Counted from the stretch's first letter, positions 25,975 through 34,667 are shown. The stretch is 35,494 nt of DNA from Bacteroidales bacterium (GCA_024692185.1 JAILMV010000179.1:1-35494), one strand, 5' to 3'. Notes: a model not told the origin generated them from the letters alone. A program made the numbers and translations.

Positions 25975-26461
25975 TTACCAGCAAATCTTTCAGATAGGGG
26001 AATACTTTGAGGGAGAGGTCGTGGAGTGCGGTGTAGATGACCGAGTTCTCCAGAACCTCGGGATTGACCAGTTGGAACTTTTCGATGACCGGATCCAGCA
26101 GGAAGATGAGCAGCCCTATCATCAGGGCGGCCTTGAGCAGCGAGAACACTACTCCAAGCACCCGGTTGAGGCCACCTAACATAGCGAGTTTCAGGGTTTT
26201 GGTAATCAGCTTGCCGATAAGCGTCAGCAAGAGTATGACCACCATTACGATGATTGCGAAAGCCACAATGTTGATTATCTTGGGGTCGGCCTGGATGAAG
26301 CCGCCTAGCCATTCTCCTACCAGCATCGAGAAGCGGAACGCCGCCCATACTCCGATGAAAATCGAGGCAAGTGCGACTACCTGTTCGACGAATCCTTTAG
26401 TGATGCCGGTAATGATCGAAGGTATGAAACATACCAGCAGTATTATATCAAGAGTTTCCAA
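25967..26461 (-). CDS. cvpA: CvpA-family membrane protein
   Basis: A 164-residue inner-membrane protein with about four helices (near 4-22, 27-45, 63-85 and 100-122), beginning METLDIILLV and with the family's GITKGFVEQV loop. CvpA proteins are linked to colicin V production in E. coli and more widely to envelope stress tolerance; the molecular role is unsettled. The start codon is TTG (complement of 26459-26461): an in-frame stop lies 24 nt upstream with no ATG between, and homologs begin at this point. It is divergent from ileS. Confidence 0.88.
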   Translation of the reverse strand: METLDIILLVCFIPSIITGITKGFVEQVVALASIFIGVWAAFRFSMLVGEWLGGFIQADPKIINIVAFAIIVMVVILLLTLIGKLITKTLKLAMLGGLNRVLGVVFSLLKAALMIGLLIFLLDPVIEKFQLVNPEVLENSVIYTALHDLSLKVFPYLKDLLVNA

Positions 26462-26470
26462 AGAATTGAT

Positions 26471-26478
26471 TATATTTG
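26471..26478 (+). promoter_or_regulatory. Probable ileS promoter -7 box
   Basis: TATATTTG fits TAnnTTTG and lies 36 nt before the ileS ATG. No TTTG is present at the -33 position. It is interleaved with the oppositely directed cvpA promoter. Confidence 0.6.
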
Positions 26479-26496
26479 TAAACTATTTAACAGGCA

Positions 26497-26526
26497 CAAA
26501 ATTAAGGAAAAATTATGACATTCAAA
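26497..26526 (-). promoter_or_regulatory. Probable cvpA-tsaB promoter
   Basis: On the minus strand TTTG (complement of 26523-26526) and TAATTTTG (complement of 26497-26504) are 18 nt apart, one less than consensus. The start would be near 26490, giving a leader of about 30 nt. The -33 box lies inside the first ileS codons. Confidence 0.6.
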
Positions 26527-29500
26527 GAATATAAGGGATTGGATCTGGTGGCCACCGGCAACCGGGTTTTGGAGCGCTGGAAGAAACTTGGGGCTTTCGA
26601 GAAGAGTCTCGAACTCGCAGAAGGCGAACCCGAGTTCATTTTCTTTGAAGGTCCCCCGTCAGCCAACGGAATGCCCGGCATTCATCACGTGATGGCCCGT
26701 TCCATCAAAGATGCCATCTGCCGCTATAAATCACAGACCGGTTGGAAGGTCCGCCGCCGTGCAGGTTGGGATACCCACGGACTTCCCGTGGAGCTTGGCG
26801 TGGAGAAGAAGCTCGGAATCACCAAGGCCGACATCGGCAGCAAGGTGAGCATCGAAGAATATAACCGCACCTGCCGTCAGGAGGTGATGAAATATACCGC
26901 CGAATGGGAGAACATGACCCAGCGCGTGGGTTATTGGGTGGATATGAAAGACCCCTACATCACCTATGACAACCGTTATATCGAGACCCTCTGGTACCTA
27001 CTCAAGAAGATCTACGACAAGGGCCTCCTCTACAAGGGATACACCATCCAGCCCTACAGTCCTACCGATGGCACCGGCCTCAGCTCCCACGAGCTCAACC
27101 AGCCCGGCTGCTACCGCGATGTGTCCGACACCACTGCCACCGTACAGTTCGAGGTCGTGCGCGACGCCGCTTCCGAAAAGCTCTTCGGGGACGGCCCCGT
27201 GTACATCATCGCCTGGACTACCACTCCCTGGACCCTCCCTTCCAACACCGCCCTCTGCGTAGGACCCAACATCGAATACGTCAGGGTGCTCTCCACCAAC
27301 CAGTACACAGGCGAAAAGGCCGTCTATGTGCTTGCAAAGGAGTTGGTGGGCGCCTGGTTCAATGATAAGATTCCCTTCGAGATACTTCCCGGCAGCTTCA
27401 AGGGCTCCGAACTCGTGGGCATACGCTACAAGCAGCTCATCCCTTGGTTCAAGCCGGAAGGAGATGCCTTCCGCGTCATTCCCGGGGACTATGTGACCAC
27501 CGAGGACGGTACCGGCATAGTGCACATCGCACCCACCTTCGGCGCCGACGACAAGAGGGTCGCTGCCGCAGCCGGAATCGCAGGCATTATGCCCGTGGAC
27601 CAGAACGGCAACCCCATGGCCCAGGTAGATACCCAGGGCCGCTTCGTCCGCATCGAGGACCTCGACCCGGCATATGTGGCATCCAGCGTGGATCCTTCCT
27701 ACAAGCAGTTCTCCGGCAGGTACGTGAAGAACGCTATCGACGATTATTTCCGCAAACTCCACGGCGAGGAGCCTCTTGCTAAGGATGCTCCCGTGCTGGA
27801 TGTGGACCTTTGCGTGATGATGAAGCAGGACGGCCGCCTCTTCCGCATGCAGAAGCATGTGCACAGCTATCCCCACAGCTGGCGTACCGACTGCCCCGTG
27901 ATATACTATCCCCTTGATTCCTGGTTCATCCGCACCTCCGCAGTAAAAGACGAAATGGTTGCGTTGAACAAGCAGATACGCTGGAAACCGGAATCCACCG
28001 GTACCGGCCGTTTCGGAGTGTGGCTCGAGAACATCCAGGACTGGAACCTCAGCCGCAGCCGCTTCTGGGGAACTCCTCTGCCCATCTGGCGTACCGAGGA
28101 CGGAAAAGAAGAAATCTGCATAGGCAGCATCAAGGAACTCTACGATGAGATAGAGAAGGCCGTAGCCGCCGGAATCATGCCCTCCAACCCTCTCAAGGAC
28201 AAGGGCTTCGATCCCGCCGACATGGGCAAGGAAAACTACGACCGCATCGACCTCCACAGGCCTTATGTGGACAATATCTTCCTGGTCAGCCCCAGCGGCA
28301 GGAAGATGGTCCGCGAGACCGACCTGATCGATGTCTGGTTCGACTCCGGCTCAATGCCTTACGCACAGACCGGCCTCCGCGGCAAGGACAGCTCCGATTT
28401 CGGCAGCACCGCGGACTTCATAGCCGAAGGTGTGGACCAGACCCGCGGTTGGTTCTACACCCTGCACGCAATCCACACTATGGTCAGCGGCACCCCCGCC
28501 TTCAAGCGCGTGATCTCCAACGGACTCGTGCTGGACAAGGACGGAAACAAGATGAGCAAGCGCCTCGGCAATGCCGTGGATCCCTTCCAGCAGCTGGATA
28601 AATACGGCGCGGACGCCCTCCGCTGGTATATGCTTACCAACGCCCAGCCTTGGGACAACCTCCGCTTCGACGAGGCCGGCGTGGATGAGATCCGCCGCAA
28701 GTTCTTCGGCACTCTCTACAACACCTACTCCTTCTTCGCCCTATATGCGAACGTAGATGGATGGCAGCCCGGCGAAAGCAGCTCCGCTGCCCTCACCGAG
28801 ACCGACCGCTGGATAATCTCCCTGAAGAACAGCCTCATCCGCGACGTACGCGCCGCCTATGAGGACTATGATATCACCCTTGCAGGCCGTCTGATCCAGA
28901 ACTTCGTCTGCGACCATCTTTCCAACTGGTACGTGCGCCTTAACCGCAAGCGTTTCTGGGGAGGCGGTCTCACCGAGGACAAGAAAGCAGCCTACGAGAC
29001 CCTCTACGATGTGCTCAAGACAGTTACCCTGCTCTCCGCTCCTATCGCTCCTTTCTACGCCGACGAACTTTGGCTCGACCTGGTTCCCGGTGCGGAATGC
29101 GTGCACTTCGAGCGTATGCCCGAGGCCGACGAATCCCTCATCGACCACGAGCTCGAGCAGCGCATGGAACTTGCCCAGAAGGCAACTTCGCTGGTGCTGG
29201 CCCTCCGCCGCAAGGTTAACATCAAGGTCCGCCAGCCCCTCGCAAAGATGGTCATCCCCGTCATCTCCGACGAGGTCCGCAGCCGTCTGGAACTGGTCAA
29301 GAACCTGATACTTACCGAGGTGAACGTGAAAGAGGCCGAGTTCCTCGCGGACACCACCGGAATCATCACCAAGAAAATCAAGCCCAACTTCCGAGTGCTG
29401 GGCAAGAAATACGGAGCTCAGATGAAGGAGATCGCCGCCGCGTTCGCCAAGCTGGACCAGGCAACGATTTCCGCCATCCAGGCATCTTCTGAATATAGTC

Positions 29501-29898
29501 TGGACCTTCCCTCCGGGGCTGTGGTCCTGATTCCTGAGGATTATGAAATCAGCTCCGAGGATATGCCGGGCTGGCTCGTAGCTTCCGAAGGCAGCCTTAC
29601 CATCGCCCTGGACATCCAGCTGAGCGATGCCCTGCTCAAGGAGGGTACGGCCCGAGAACTAATCAACCGAATCCAGAATCTCCGCAAGGACAGCGGATTC
29701 GAGGTCACCGACCGTGTAGATGTTGCCATCATTGCCGATGGCGAGGCTCACGGCGAGATTGAAGCGGCCTTGGCCGACTTCAAGGAATACATAGCATCCC
29801 AGACACTGGCCCTTAGCGTGTCGCTCGCCAAGGAAGGCGAAGGCAGCGAGGTCGAGTGGAACGAGGGAACAATCAAGATTAAAGTAACTCGTAAATAG
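26515..29898 (+). CDS. ileS: Isoleucyl-tRNA synthetase (eukaryote-like, type 2)
   Basis: Class I synthetase charging tRNA-Ile. It has 1127 residues. The HIGH-type motif is GIHH (55-58) within FFEGPPSANGMPGIHHVMAR; the catalytic loop is KMSKR (679-683). The CP1 editing domain lies between (about 185-395, AWTTTPWTLPSNTA and TEDGTGIVHIAPTFGADD). The anticodon-binding domain follows (about 770-950), and there is no C-terminal zinc-binding cysteine cluster. The WDTHGLPVE and KMSKR signatures belong to the eukaryote-like IleRS2 group, known from family studies to be less sensitive to mupirocin; resistance in this organism is only an inference. It is followed closely by the traR/dksA-like gene. Confidence 0.96.
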   Translation: MTFKEYKGLDLVATGNRVLERWKKLGAFEKSLELAEGEPEFIFFEGPPSANGMPGIHHVMARSIKDAICRYKSQTGWKVRRRAGWDTHGLPVELGVEKKLGITKADIGSKVSIEEYNRTCRQEVMKYTAEWENMTQRVGYWVDMKDPYITYDNRYIETLWYLLKKIYDKGLLYKGYTIQPYSPTDGTGLSSHELNQPGCYRDVSDTTATVQFEVVRDAASEKLFGDGPVYIIAWTTTPWTLPSNTALCVGPNIEYVRVLSTNQYTGEKAVYVLAKELVGAWFNDKIPFEILPGSFKGSELVGIRYKQLIPWFKPEGDAFRVIPGDYVTTEDGTGIVHIAPTFGADDKRVAAAAGIAGIMPVDQNGNPMAQVDTQGRFVRIEDLDPAYVASSVDPSYKQFSGRYVKNAIDDYFRKLHGEEPLAKDAPVLDVDLCVMMKQDGRLFRMQKHVHSYPHSWRTDCPVIYYPLDSWFIRTSAVKDEMVALNKQIRWKPESTGTGRFGVWLENIQDWNLSRSRFWGTPLPIWRTEDGKEEICIGSIKELYDEIEKAVAAGIMPSNPLKDKGFDPADMGKENYDRIDLHRPYVDNIFLVSPSGRKMVRETDLIDVWFDSGSMPYAQTGLRGKDSSDFGSTADFIAEGVDQTRGWFYTLHAIHTMVSGTPAFKRVISNGLVLDKDGNKMSKRLGNAVDPFQQLDKYGADALRWYMLTNAQPWDNLRFDEAGVDEIRRKFFGTLYNTYSFFALYANVDGWQPGESSSAALTETDRWIISLKNSLIRDVRAAYEDYDITLAGRLIQNFVCDHLSNWYVRLNRKRFWGGGLTEDKKAAYETLYDVLKTVTLLSAPIAPFYADELWLDLVPGAECVHFERMPEADESLIDHELEQRMELAQKATSLVLALRRKVNIKVRQPLAKMVIPVISDEVRSRLELVKNLILTEVNVKEAEFLADTTGIITKKIKPNFRVLGKKYGAQMKEIAAAFAKLDQATISAIQASSEYSLDLPSGAVVLIPEDYEISSEDMPGWLVASEGSLTIALDIQLSDALLKEGTARELINRIQNLRKDSGFEVTDRVDVAIIADGEAHGEIEAALADFKEYIASQTLALSVSLAKEGEGSEVEWNEGTIKIKVTRK

Positions 29899-29906
29899 AT
29901 ATTATT

Positions 29907-30311
29907 ATGGCAGAAGATCAGGTAAAAACACGCTATTCCGATGAAGAACTTGCCGAGTTCAAGCAGATCATCGAGGGTATGCTGGAGAAGGCCAGGGCCG
30001 AGTACAATACTCTGAGAGGAGTCGTGATGCACGGTGGTAACAATGACATCGAGGACACCTCACCTACCTTCCGTACCGTGGAGGACGATGGTGCCAACCA
30101 ACTTACCAAGGAAGAGGCGAGCCAGCTCGCACAGCGTCAGTACAAGTTCATCAAGAACCTTGAGGCGGCCCTTGTCCGTATCGAGAACAAGACCTATGGT
30201 ATCTGCCGAGTTACCGGCGAACTCATACCCAAGGAGAGGCTTCGCCTTGTTCCTCACGCAACCCTTACCGTAGAGGCTAAGGAGATGCTTGCAAAGCAAG
30301 GAAAGAACTAA
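29907..30311 (+). CDS. TraR/DksA-family protein with degenerate zinc finger
   Basis: A 134-residue helical protein with the DksA-type layout: N-terminal coiled coil (about 10-95) and C-terminal globular segment YGICRVTGELIPKERLRLVPHATLTVEAK. In DksA this segment carries four zinc cysteines; here only C100 remains. The fold is probably kept without zinc, as in related Bacteroidota proteins. It may bind the RNA polymerase secondary channel, but acidic coiled-coil tip residues cannot be assigned with certainty. It sits 8 nt after ileS and 6 nt before lspA, so it is co-transcribed with both. Confidence 0.92.
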   Translation: MAEDQVKTRYSDEELAEFKQIIEGMLEKARAEYNTLRGVVMHGGNNDIEDTSPTFRTVEDDGANQLTKEEASQLAQRQYKFIKNLEAALVRIENKTYGICRVTGELIPKERLRLVPHATLTVEAKEMLAKQGKN

Positions 30312-30317
30312 AAAGTT

Positions 30318-30869
30318 ATGAAGGTTTCCAGAGGCACGGGTTTACTGGTGCTGGGAGTATTATTGGTGGTTGTTGACCAGGTTATCAAGTATCTGGTCAA
30401 GACCAATATGGGCCTCGGCGAGCAGATACCCGTAATAGGCAATTGGTTCCGTCTGTGCTTCGTGGAGAACGAGGGAATGGCATTCGGAATGAAGTTCGGC
30501 GGTTCCGTCGGAAAGTTCCTGCTGTCCCTTTTCCGCATAGTGCTCTTCGGTGCGCTCTGCTGGTGGATAGCTTCGCTGGACCGCTCCAAGAAGGCTCCTA
30601 CGGGCGTTCTGGTAGGCCTTACGCTGATTACCGCCGGCGCTCTCGGAAACATCATAGACTGCCTGTTCTACGGCCTTTTCTGGGACTATGCTCCCTTCAT
30701 GTTCGGCAAGGTGGTGGATATGTTCTACTTCCCGCTGATCCATAATTCCGCCGGAGAGGTGCTGTTCTTCAGCCCCGTGTTCAATTTCGCAGATTCCTGC
30801 GTCACGGTGGGCGCCTTCTATCTGCTGATATTCCACTGGAAATTCTTCGTAAAAGAAGAAAGCAAATAA
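30318..30869 (+). CDS. lspA: Lipoprotein signal peptidase II
   Basis: Inner-membrane aspartyl peptidase that removes signal peptides from prolipoproteins after lipidation. It has 183 residues and four transmembrane helices (about 7-25, 63-88, 98-118, 150-172). The catalytic dyad is D114 (GNIIDCLFYG) and D159 (FNFADSCVTVG), with the NxGxAFG-like segment NEGMAFGM. A longer loop before the second aspartate (PFMFGKVVDMFYFPLI) is typical of Bacteroidota. Substrates nearby include the lipoproteins at 24196 and 34644. A strong terminator follows. Confidence 0.96.
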   Translation: MKVSRGTGLLVLGVLLVVVDQVIKYLVKTNMGLGEQIPVIGNWFRLCFVENEGMAFGMKFGGSVGKFLLSLFRIVLFGALCWWIASLDRSKKAPTGVLVGLTLITAGALGNIIDCLFYGLFWDYAPFMFGKVVDMFYFPLIHNSAGEVLFFSPVFNFADSCVTVGAFYLLIFHWKFFVKEESK

Positions 30870-30870
30870 A

Positions 30871-30900
30871 AAAAGTCCTGCGAAACCGCAGGACTTTTTT
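30871..30900. terminator. Strong bidirectional terminator between lspA and the OMP gene
   Basis: AGTCCTGCG (30874-30882) and CGCAGGACT (30887-30895) form a perfect 9-bp stem with an AAAC loop, flanked by an A run on the left and a T run on the right. It can terminate lspA on the plus strand and the converging OMP gene on the minus strand. Confidence 0.93.
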
Positions 30901-30919
30901 GTTTCAGGATATCTTTCTT

Positions 30920-31489
30920 TTAGAAGAGATATGCAACACCGAAGTGGAGGCCGCTGGCCTTTGTGGTAACGTTGTCTGAGCTGTTACGGTCGAGCAGACC
31001 GGCATTGTAGCCGACGCTCACGCGCACCATATCCATTACATCGAGGGCAACACCGCCGCCGATAAGGATGTCGAGCGGTTTGTAGCTGGAATTGTCGCCA
31101 TAGTTGTCACCCTCTACGCTTACTCCACCGGCAGATACAGTCGTCTTTGAAGAAATGCCATAGCTGAGGGTGGGGCCTGCGAAGGGAACGAGCTTGAAGC
31201 CGTCTGCAACTTCGATTGCATAGTTGAACAGAACGGGAACAGCAAGATAGTTCTCTTTCGTGGTAACATTGTCGCCTTTGTAGCTATACATTGCGAAATC
31301 TACTCCGGGAGCAACTGCGAGGCCGCTCACAAGTTCGATGTTGTAGCTTGCACCTACATAAAGTCCGCCGAGGCTGTTGTCGTTGTCATTGAAGTTCTTG
31401 GTACCATAACCGACACCGACACCAATCTGTGCATTTGCACCAATAGCTGCTACAGCTGCAAGTGCAAGGGTAAGAATGATTTTTTTCAT
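30920..31489 (-). CDS. Outer-membrane beta-barrel protein, porin-family fold
   Basis: A 189-residue protein with a clear signal peptide (MKKIILTLALAAVAAIGANA, cleavage before Q21) and alternating amphipathic strands: GVGVGYGTK, GGLYVGASYNIEL, LVPFAGPTLSYGIS, VRVSVGYNAGLLD, ending GLHFGVAYLF. The terminal phenylalanine and glycine/aromatic pattern fit the OMP_b-brl_2 family, predicted 8-stranded barrels. Function is unknown; such proteins are structural or binding components rather than general porins. It is the last gene of the minus-strand trio, 50 nt after the EF-hand gene, and ends before the shared terminator. Confidence 0.85.
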   Translation of the reverse strand: MKKIILTLALAAVAAIGANAQIGVGVGYGTKNFNDNDNSLGGLYVGASYNIELVSGLAVAPGVDFAMYSYKGDNVTTKENYLAVPVLFNYAIEVADGFKLVPFAGPTLSYGISSKTTVSAGGVSVEGDNYGDNSSYKPLDILIGGGVALDVMDMVRVSVGYNAGLLDRNSSDNVTTKASGLHFGVAYLF

Positions 31490-31539
31490 TTTTTAAGTGT
31501 TAAATATTAAGGGTTAAAATTATTCTGTCTATAAGATGC

Positions 31540-33786
31540 CTATTCGGCAGTCTCCGCTGCAACTTCTTCGGCCACAGGAGTTTCGCTTTCGGCGACTTCT
31601 ATTGTATTTTCGTCCACAGCCTCTGTGGCCGCAGCAGCCTCTTCGGCTGCTGCAGCTTCAGCTGCTTTGGCTGCCTTGCAAGCCTGATACTTGGTGTAGC
31701 CCCAGTATCCTCCGCCTGCAAGCAGGAGAATGACCAAAGTCCAGATCAAGAACTTGCGCCTGCGTACCTTCCTGGCCTCTGCGGGATCCACTGCCTTGAG
31801 CTTGGGATACTTCACGAGGCTGGTAAGGCTCTTTCCGAACTTGGGCTTCACATAGGCGGCGGAGTTCACGGCCCAGCCGTTGGCATTCAGCACGGGACCG
31901 AGGTCGCGCCTGCGGAGCTTGCGCCAGGCGATGAACATGCTGGGCAGCGAGATGATCAGCATGATGACAAGCACGATGAGCAGGAACTGCCAGAAATTGA
32001 GTTTTGAGATTCCCTGAGCGAGTTTCACCAGGAACTGACCAATCAGGCCGATAGCCATGCCAATGGCTGCGAATATACCGGCGAACTTGGCAATGTCGAA
32101 GGTGCTGGTCACGGCCGCTGCGGGATTGGTCCCGGAGGTGGCCTTGTCGGCAGATGCGGTCAGGTTGGCCATGGACTTGCCCTCCTTCTCGGCAGCACTC
32201 TTGTCCACCTTGTCGGAGATCCACTTGGCCACCTTCTTATAAGGTGCCCAGAAGGCTTGACGTATGCTTATGGGATTATCTACGATGCTGGTGACGGTGG
32301 CGTCGTACTGCTCTCCGTTGCGATCGTAGAAGATGGCGTTCTTGCCGGGGCGCAGGCCGTCCACGTCACCGTCGGTAAGCACTGCGGCGATGGGGAAGCC
32401 CTTTCCGGTAACCTTGTTGATGCAGTCGCAGTAGAGGATGTACATTCCGCTGAGGCTGGAGATATCTCCCTTCTTGCCGGCGTTGATCACCTTGATGCAG
32501 AGGTCGGTGCTGCGCTGCTCGATGTAGAGGCGGCCGGCCTGGAAGATGGCCTTATCTTCCTTGGAATAGAAATCCTGGAATACCACATAGTTCTTGAGGA
32601 ACTTGTAGAAGTCGCGCACATAGTGCAGGAGCTTGTCCACTGCCTCGATGCTGAGGGCTTCGGGCTCGAGGGCCTTGTCCTTTTCGATGAGCTCGAGCAG
32701 GGCTGCTTTCTGGTCGGCCTTGATGGCGGCCTTGACCGCATCGATTCCGAGAGGTTCTACCTCCGCACCCTTCTTGGCGCCCTTCCAGGCGGTATAGGCG
32801 TCGAACTTGGCGAGCACTGCCTGCCATTCTTCTTCTTTGATTCCATCCTTCTTGGGGAATTCCACGTCGAATACCAGGGCTTTTACGCTATCGAAAGCTG
32901 CCTTCCAAGCAGGGTTGATGCCGCCCTTCAGGGGAAGCACTCCGTCTGCGCTGGGGCGGGCGAGGGGATAGCCGGCAATCTGGTCCGCGGCTGCAGCCAT
33001 GTCGCCGTCGCTGATGGCGCCGACCTTATCGACCGAAACATCCACTACGCCGGCAACTGCATCGTCGAAGGAGATGAGCTTGCAGCGCATGAAGTAGTCT
33101 GCGACCTTGGCCTTGATGGCCTCGCAAGCTGCCAGGGCTGCCTCGGTATTGTCGCCGAAGGGACCTTTGACCTCTTCTGCCTTCCAGGCGCTGTAGTCCG
33201 CGCAAGCAGCGTAGAAGGCCTCGATCTGATCGGCATTCACGCCGTCCGCTCCGCTGCGGTCCTTGGCGGAACCGACTGTGGCGGCGATGTTCTTGATAGT
33301 CTCTTTCAGGGCCTCGTCATCGGCGCTGGCCTCGGTGATGATGCCGTCCCCGTTGAACTGGGTCTCGGCAAAGATCTTTTCGTTGTCGGCAGTGTCCTCG
33401 AGCGAGATGCTCTTCTTGTCGAGCTTGAGGTTGGCGAGTATCTGCTTTGCGGATTTCTGAAGCTTGGCACCCTCTTCGTTCTCGGTGTTGAAGTCGCTGA
33501 GTTTCAGTTCTCCCTGACCCTTGAGAAGGATGTCAGGATCCTTGATAGCGGAGGTGATCCACTGTGAGGTGGCAATCACTTCGTCCACGTGGATGCGCCC
33601 GTCGCCGTCGGTATCGAGCAGCTTGAGCGTCTTCTCGTCGAATTCCAGACCAGTGGTAGGGCAACTCAGAACCGTCCATTTCTTACGGTCCAGGCTTGCC
33701 AGATTAGCAATATCGGCTCCGCTCTCGAGCTTTACCCGGACGGACCCTCCTACGGAAGCATACTTCCAATTGTAGTTTTCTTTCAT
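31540..33786 (-). CDS. EF-hand multi-helix membrane protein of unknown function
   Basis: A 748-residue protein that I do not recognise functionally. It has no signal peptide. A canonical EF-hand calcium loop lies at 58-69 (DTDGDGRIHVDE), and a degenerate one near 143-154 (QFNGDGIITEAS). The middle (about 160-560) is mostly helical and Ala/Lys/Glu rich, with a distinctive block near 470-530 (RPGKNAIFYDRNG and DNPISIRQAFW). Three predicted helices follow at about 566-588, 596-620 and 678-698; between the last two is LGPVLNANGWAVN. The tail (about 700-748) is Ala/Glu-rich. By charge it may be a large N-terminal cytoplasmic domain anchored in the inner membrane, but topology is inferred. It lies 15 nt after the EEP gene and is likely co-transcribed with it. 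Confidence 0.85.
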   Translation of the reverse strand: MKENYNWKYASVGGSVRVKLESGADIANLASLDRKKWTVLSCPTTGLEFDEKTLKLLDTDGDGRIHVDEVIATSQWITSAIKDPDILLKGQGELKLSDFNTENEEGAKLQKSAKQILANLKLDKKSISLEDTADNEKIFAETQFNGDGIITEASADDEALKETIKNIAATVGSAKDRSGADGVNADQIEAFYAACADYSAWKAEEVKGPFGDNTEAALAACEAIKAKVADYFMRCKLISFDDAVAGVVDVSVDKVGAISDGDMAAAADQIAGYPLARPSADGVLPLKGGINPAWKAAFDSVKALVFDVEFPKKDGIKEEEWQAVLAKFDAYTAWKGAKKGAEVEPLGIDAVKAAIKADQKAALLELIEKDKALEPEALSIEAVDKLLHYVRDFYKFLKNYVVFQDFYSKEDKAIFQAGRLYIEQRSTDLCIKVINAGKKGDISSLSGMYILYCDCINKVTGKGFPIAAVLTDGDVDGLRPGKNAIFYDRNGEQYDATVTSIVDNPISIRQAFWAPYKKVAKWISDKVDKSAAEKEGKSMANLTASADKATSGTNPAAAVTSTFDIAKFAGIFAAIGMAIGLIGQFLVKLAQGISKLNFWQFLLIVLVIMLIISLPSMFIAWRKLRRRDLGPVLNANGWAVNSAAYVKPKFGKSLTSLVKYPKLKAVDPAEARKVRRRKFLIWTLVILLLAGGGYWGYTKYQACKAAKAAEAAAAEEAAAATEAVDENTIEVAESETPVAEEVAAETAE

Positions 33787-33801
33787 ATCGAGGGGTGTTT
33801 A

Positions 33802-34644
33802 TTAGAATTCGAGTACTGCAACTATGGGATAGTGGTCGGATATATAAGGAATATCCAGATAGGTCTTGGTGATGGTCTCGAACGAAGGCACGGCGCTGAA
33901 GTCGGACTCGTAGATGTAGTCGATGACATTGTGGCGGCCGGCATTGCCCCAGCCATTGTAGGTAGGCAGGCTGTCGGTCTTGGCAGCAACTTCGCGTGCG
34001 GATACCATCCGGCCCACGAGCGACAGCAGGCAGGAATCTCCGAGATGGACGTTGAAGTCCCCGGTGAGAATCATAGGATAGCCTTCGGGATTGATGTCTT
34101 TGATACGGTCCACTATCAGACTGAGGCCCTTTGCGCGGGCTTCTATTCCTCTATGGTCGAGGTGGGTATTCACATAATAGTAGTTCTTCTTGTCCTTCTT
34201 GTCCTTGAGCAGGGCCCAGGTGGCGGTACGGCGGCATCTTGCATCCCAGCCAAAGGAAGGCTCCTCGGGAGTCTCGGACAGCCAGAAGTTCCCCCATTTG
34301 ATCATTTCCTGGGTCTTGGTGTTCCAGAAGATGGCCATTACTTCACCTTTTTCTTTTCCGTCATCGCGAGGTACGCCCACATATTTGTAGTCGGGGCAGT
34401 TCTCGTCGAGATAAGCAAGCTGGTCCGGAAGGGCTTCCTGTACGCCGAAGATGTCCGGTTTCTGCTCCGCAATCATTGCGGCAGATGCGCTCTTGCGGTT
34501 TTCCCAGTTGTTGTCCCCGTCCTTGGCATTGCTGTTACGGACGTTATAAGAAATAACTTTCAGCGAGTTGTCGCCTTTCTGGCAACTCTGCACTGCCGGA
34601 AGAAGAATGGCAATGCTTGCAATGAACAAAAGAACCCTTTTCAT
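33802..34644 (-). CDS. Lipoprotein of the endonuclease/exonuclease/phosphatase fold
   Basis: A 280-residue protein. The start is ATG at 34644 rather than an in-frame GTG at 34668, which falls inside the promoter -7 box. The signal ends AVQSC, with the cysteine near residue 21, suggesting a lipoprotein with an acidic-basic start (QKGDN). EEP-fold catalytic motifs are present in order: VISYNVRNSN, GVQEAL (Glu near residue 69), THLDHRG, ILTGDFNVH (Asp near 196) and the terminal SDHYPIVA. Metal-dependent nuclease, sphingomyelinase-like and phosphodiesterase activities all occur in this fold, so the substrate is open. It is the first gene of the minus-strand trio. Confidence 0.9.
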   Translation of the reverse strand: MKRVLLFIASIAILLPAVQSCQKGDNSLKVISYNVRNSNAKDGDNNWENRKSASAAMIAEQKPDIFGVQEALPDQLAYLDENCPDYKYVGVPRDDGKEKGEVMAIFWNTKTQEMIKWGNFWLSETPEEPSFGWDARCRRTATWALLKDKKDKKNYYYVNTHLDHRGIEARAKGLSLIVDRIKDINPEGYPMILTGDFNVHLGDSCLLSLVGRMVSAREVAAKTDSLPTYNGWGNAGRHNVIDYIYESDFSAVPSFETITKTYLDIPYISDHYPIVAVLEF

Positions 34645-34667
34645 TAGTTTGGAATTAGTATAGTACA

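Noticed and set aside
32257-33567. 436-residue plus-strand frame opposite the EF-hand gene
   Set aside because: The minus-strand frame has a canonical EF-hand loop, clear helices and proper gene spacing; the plus-strand frame has none of these.
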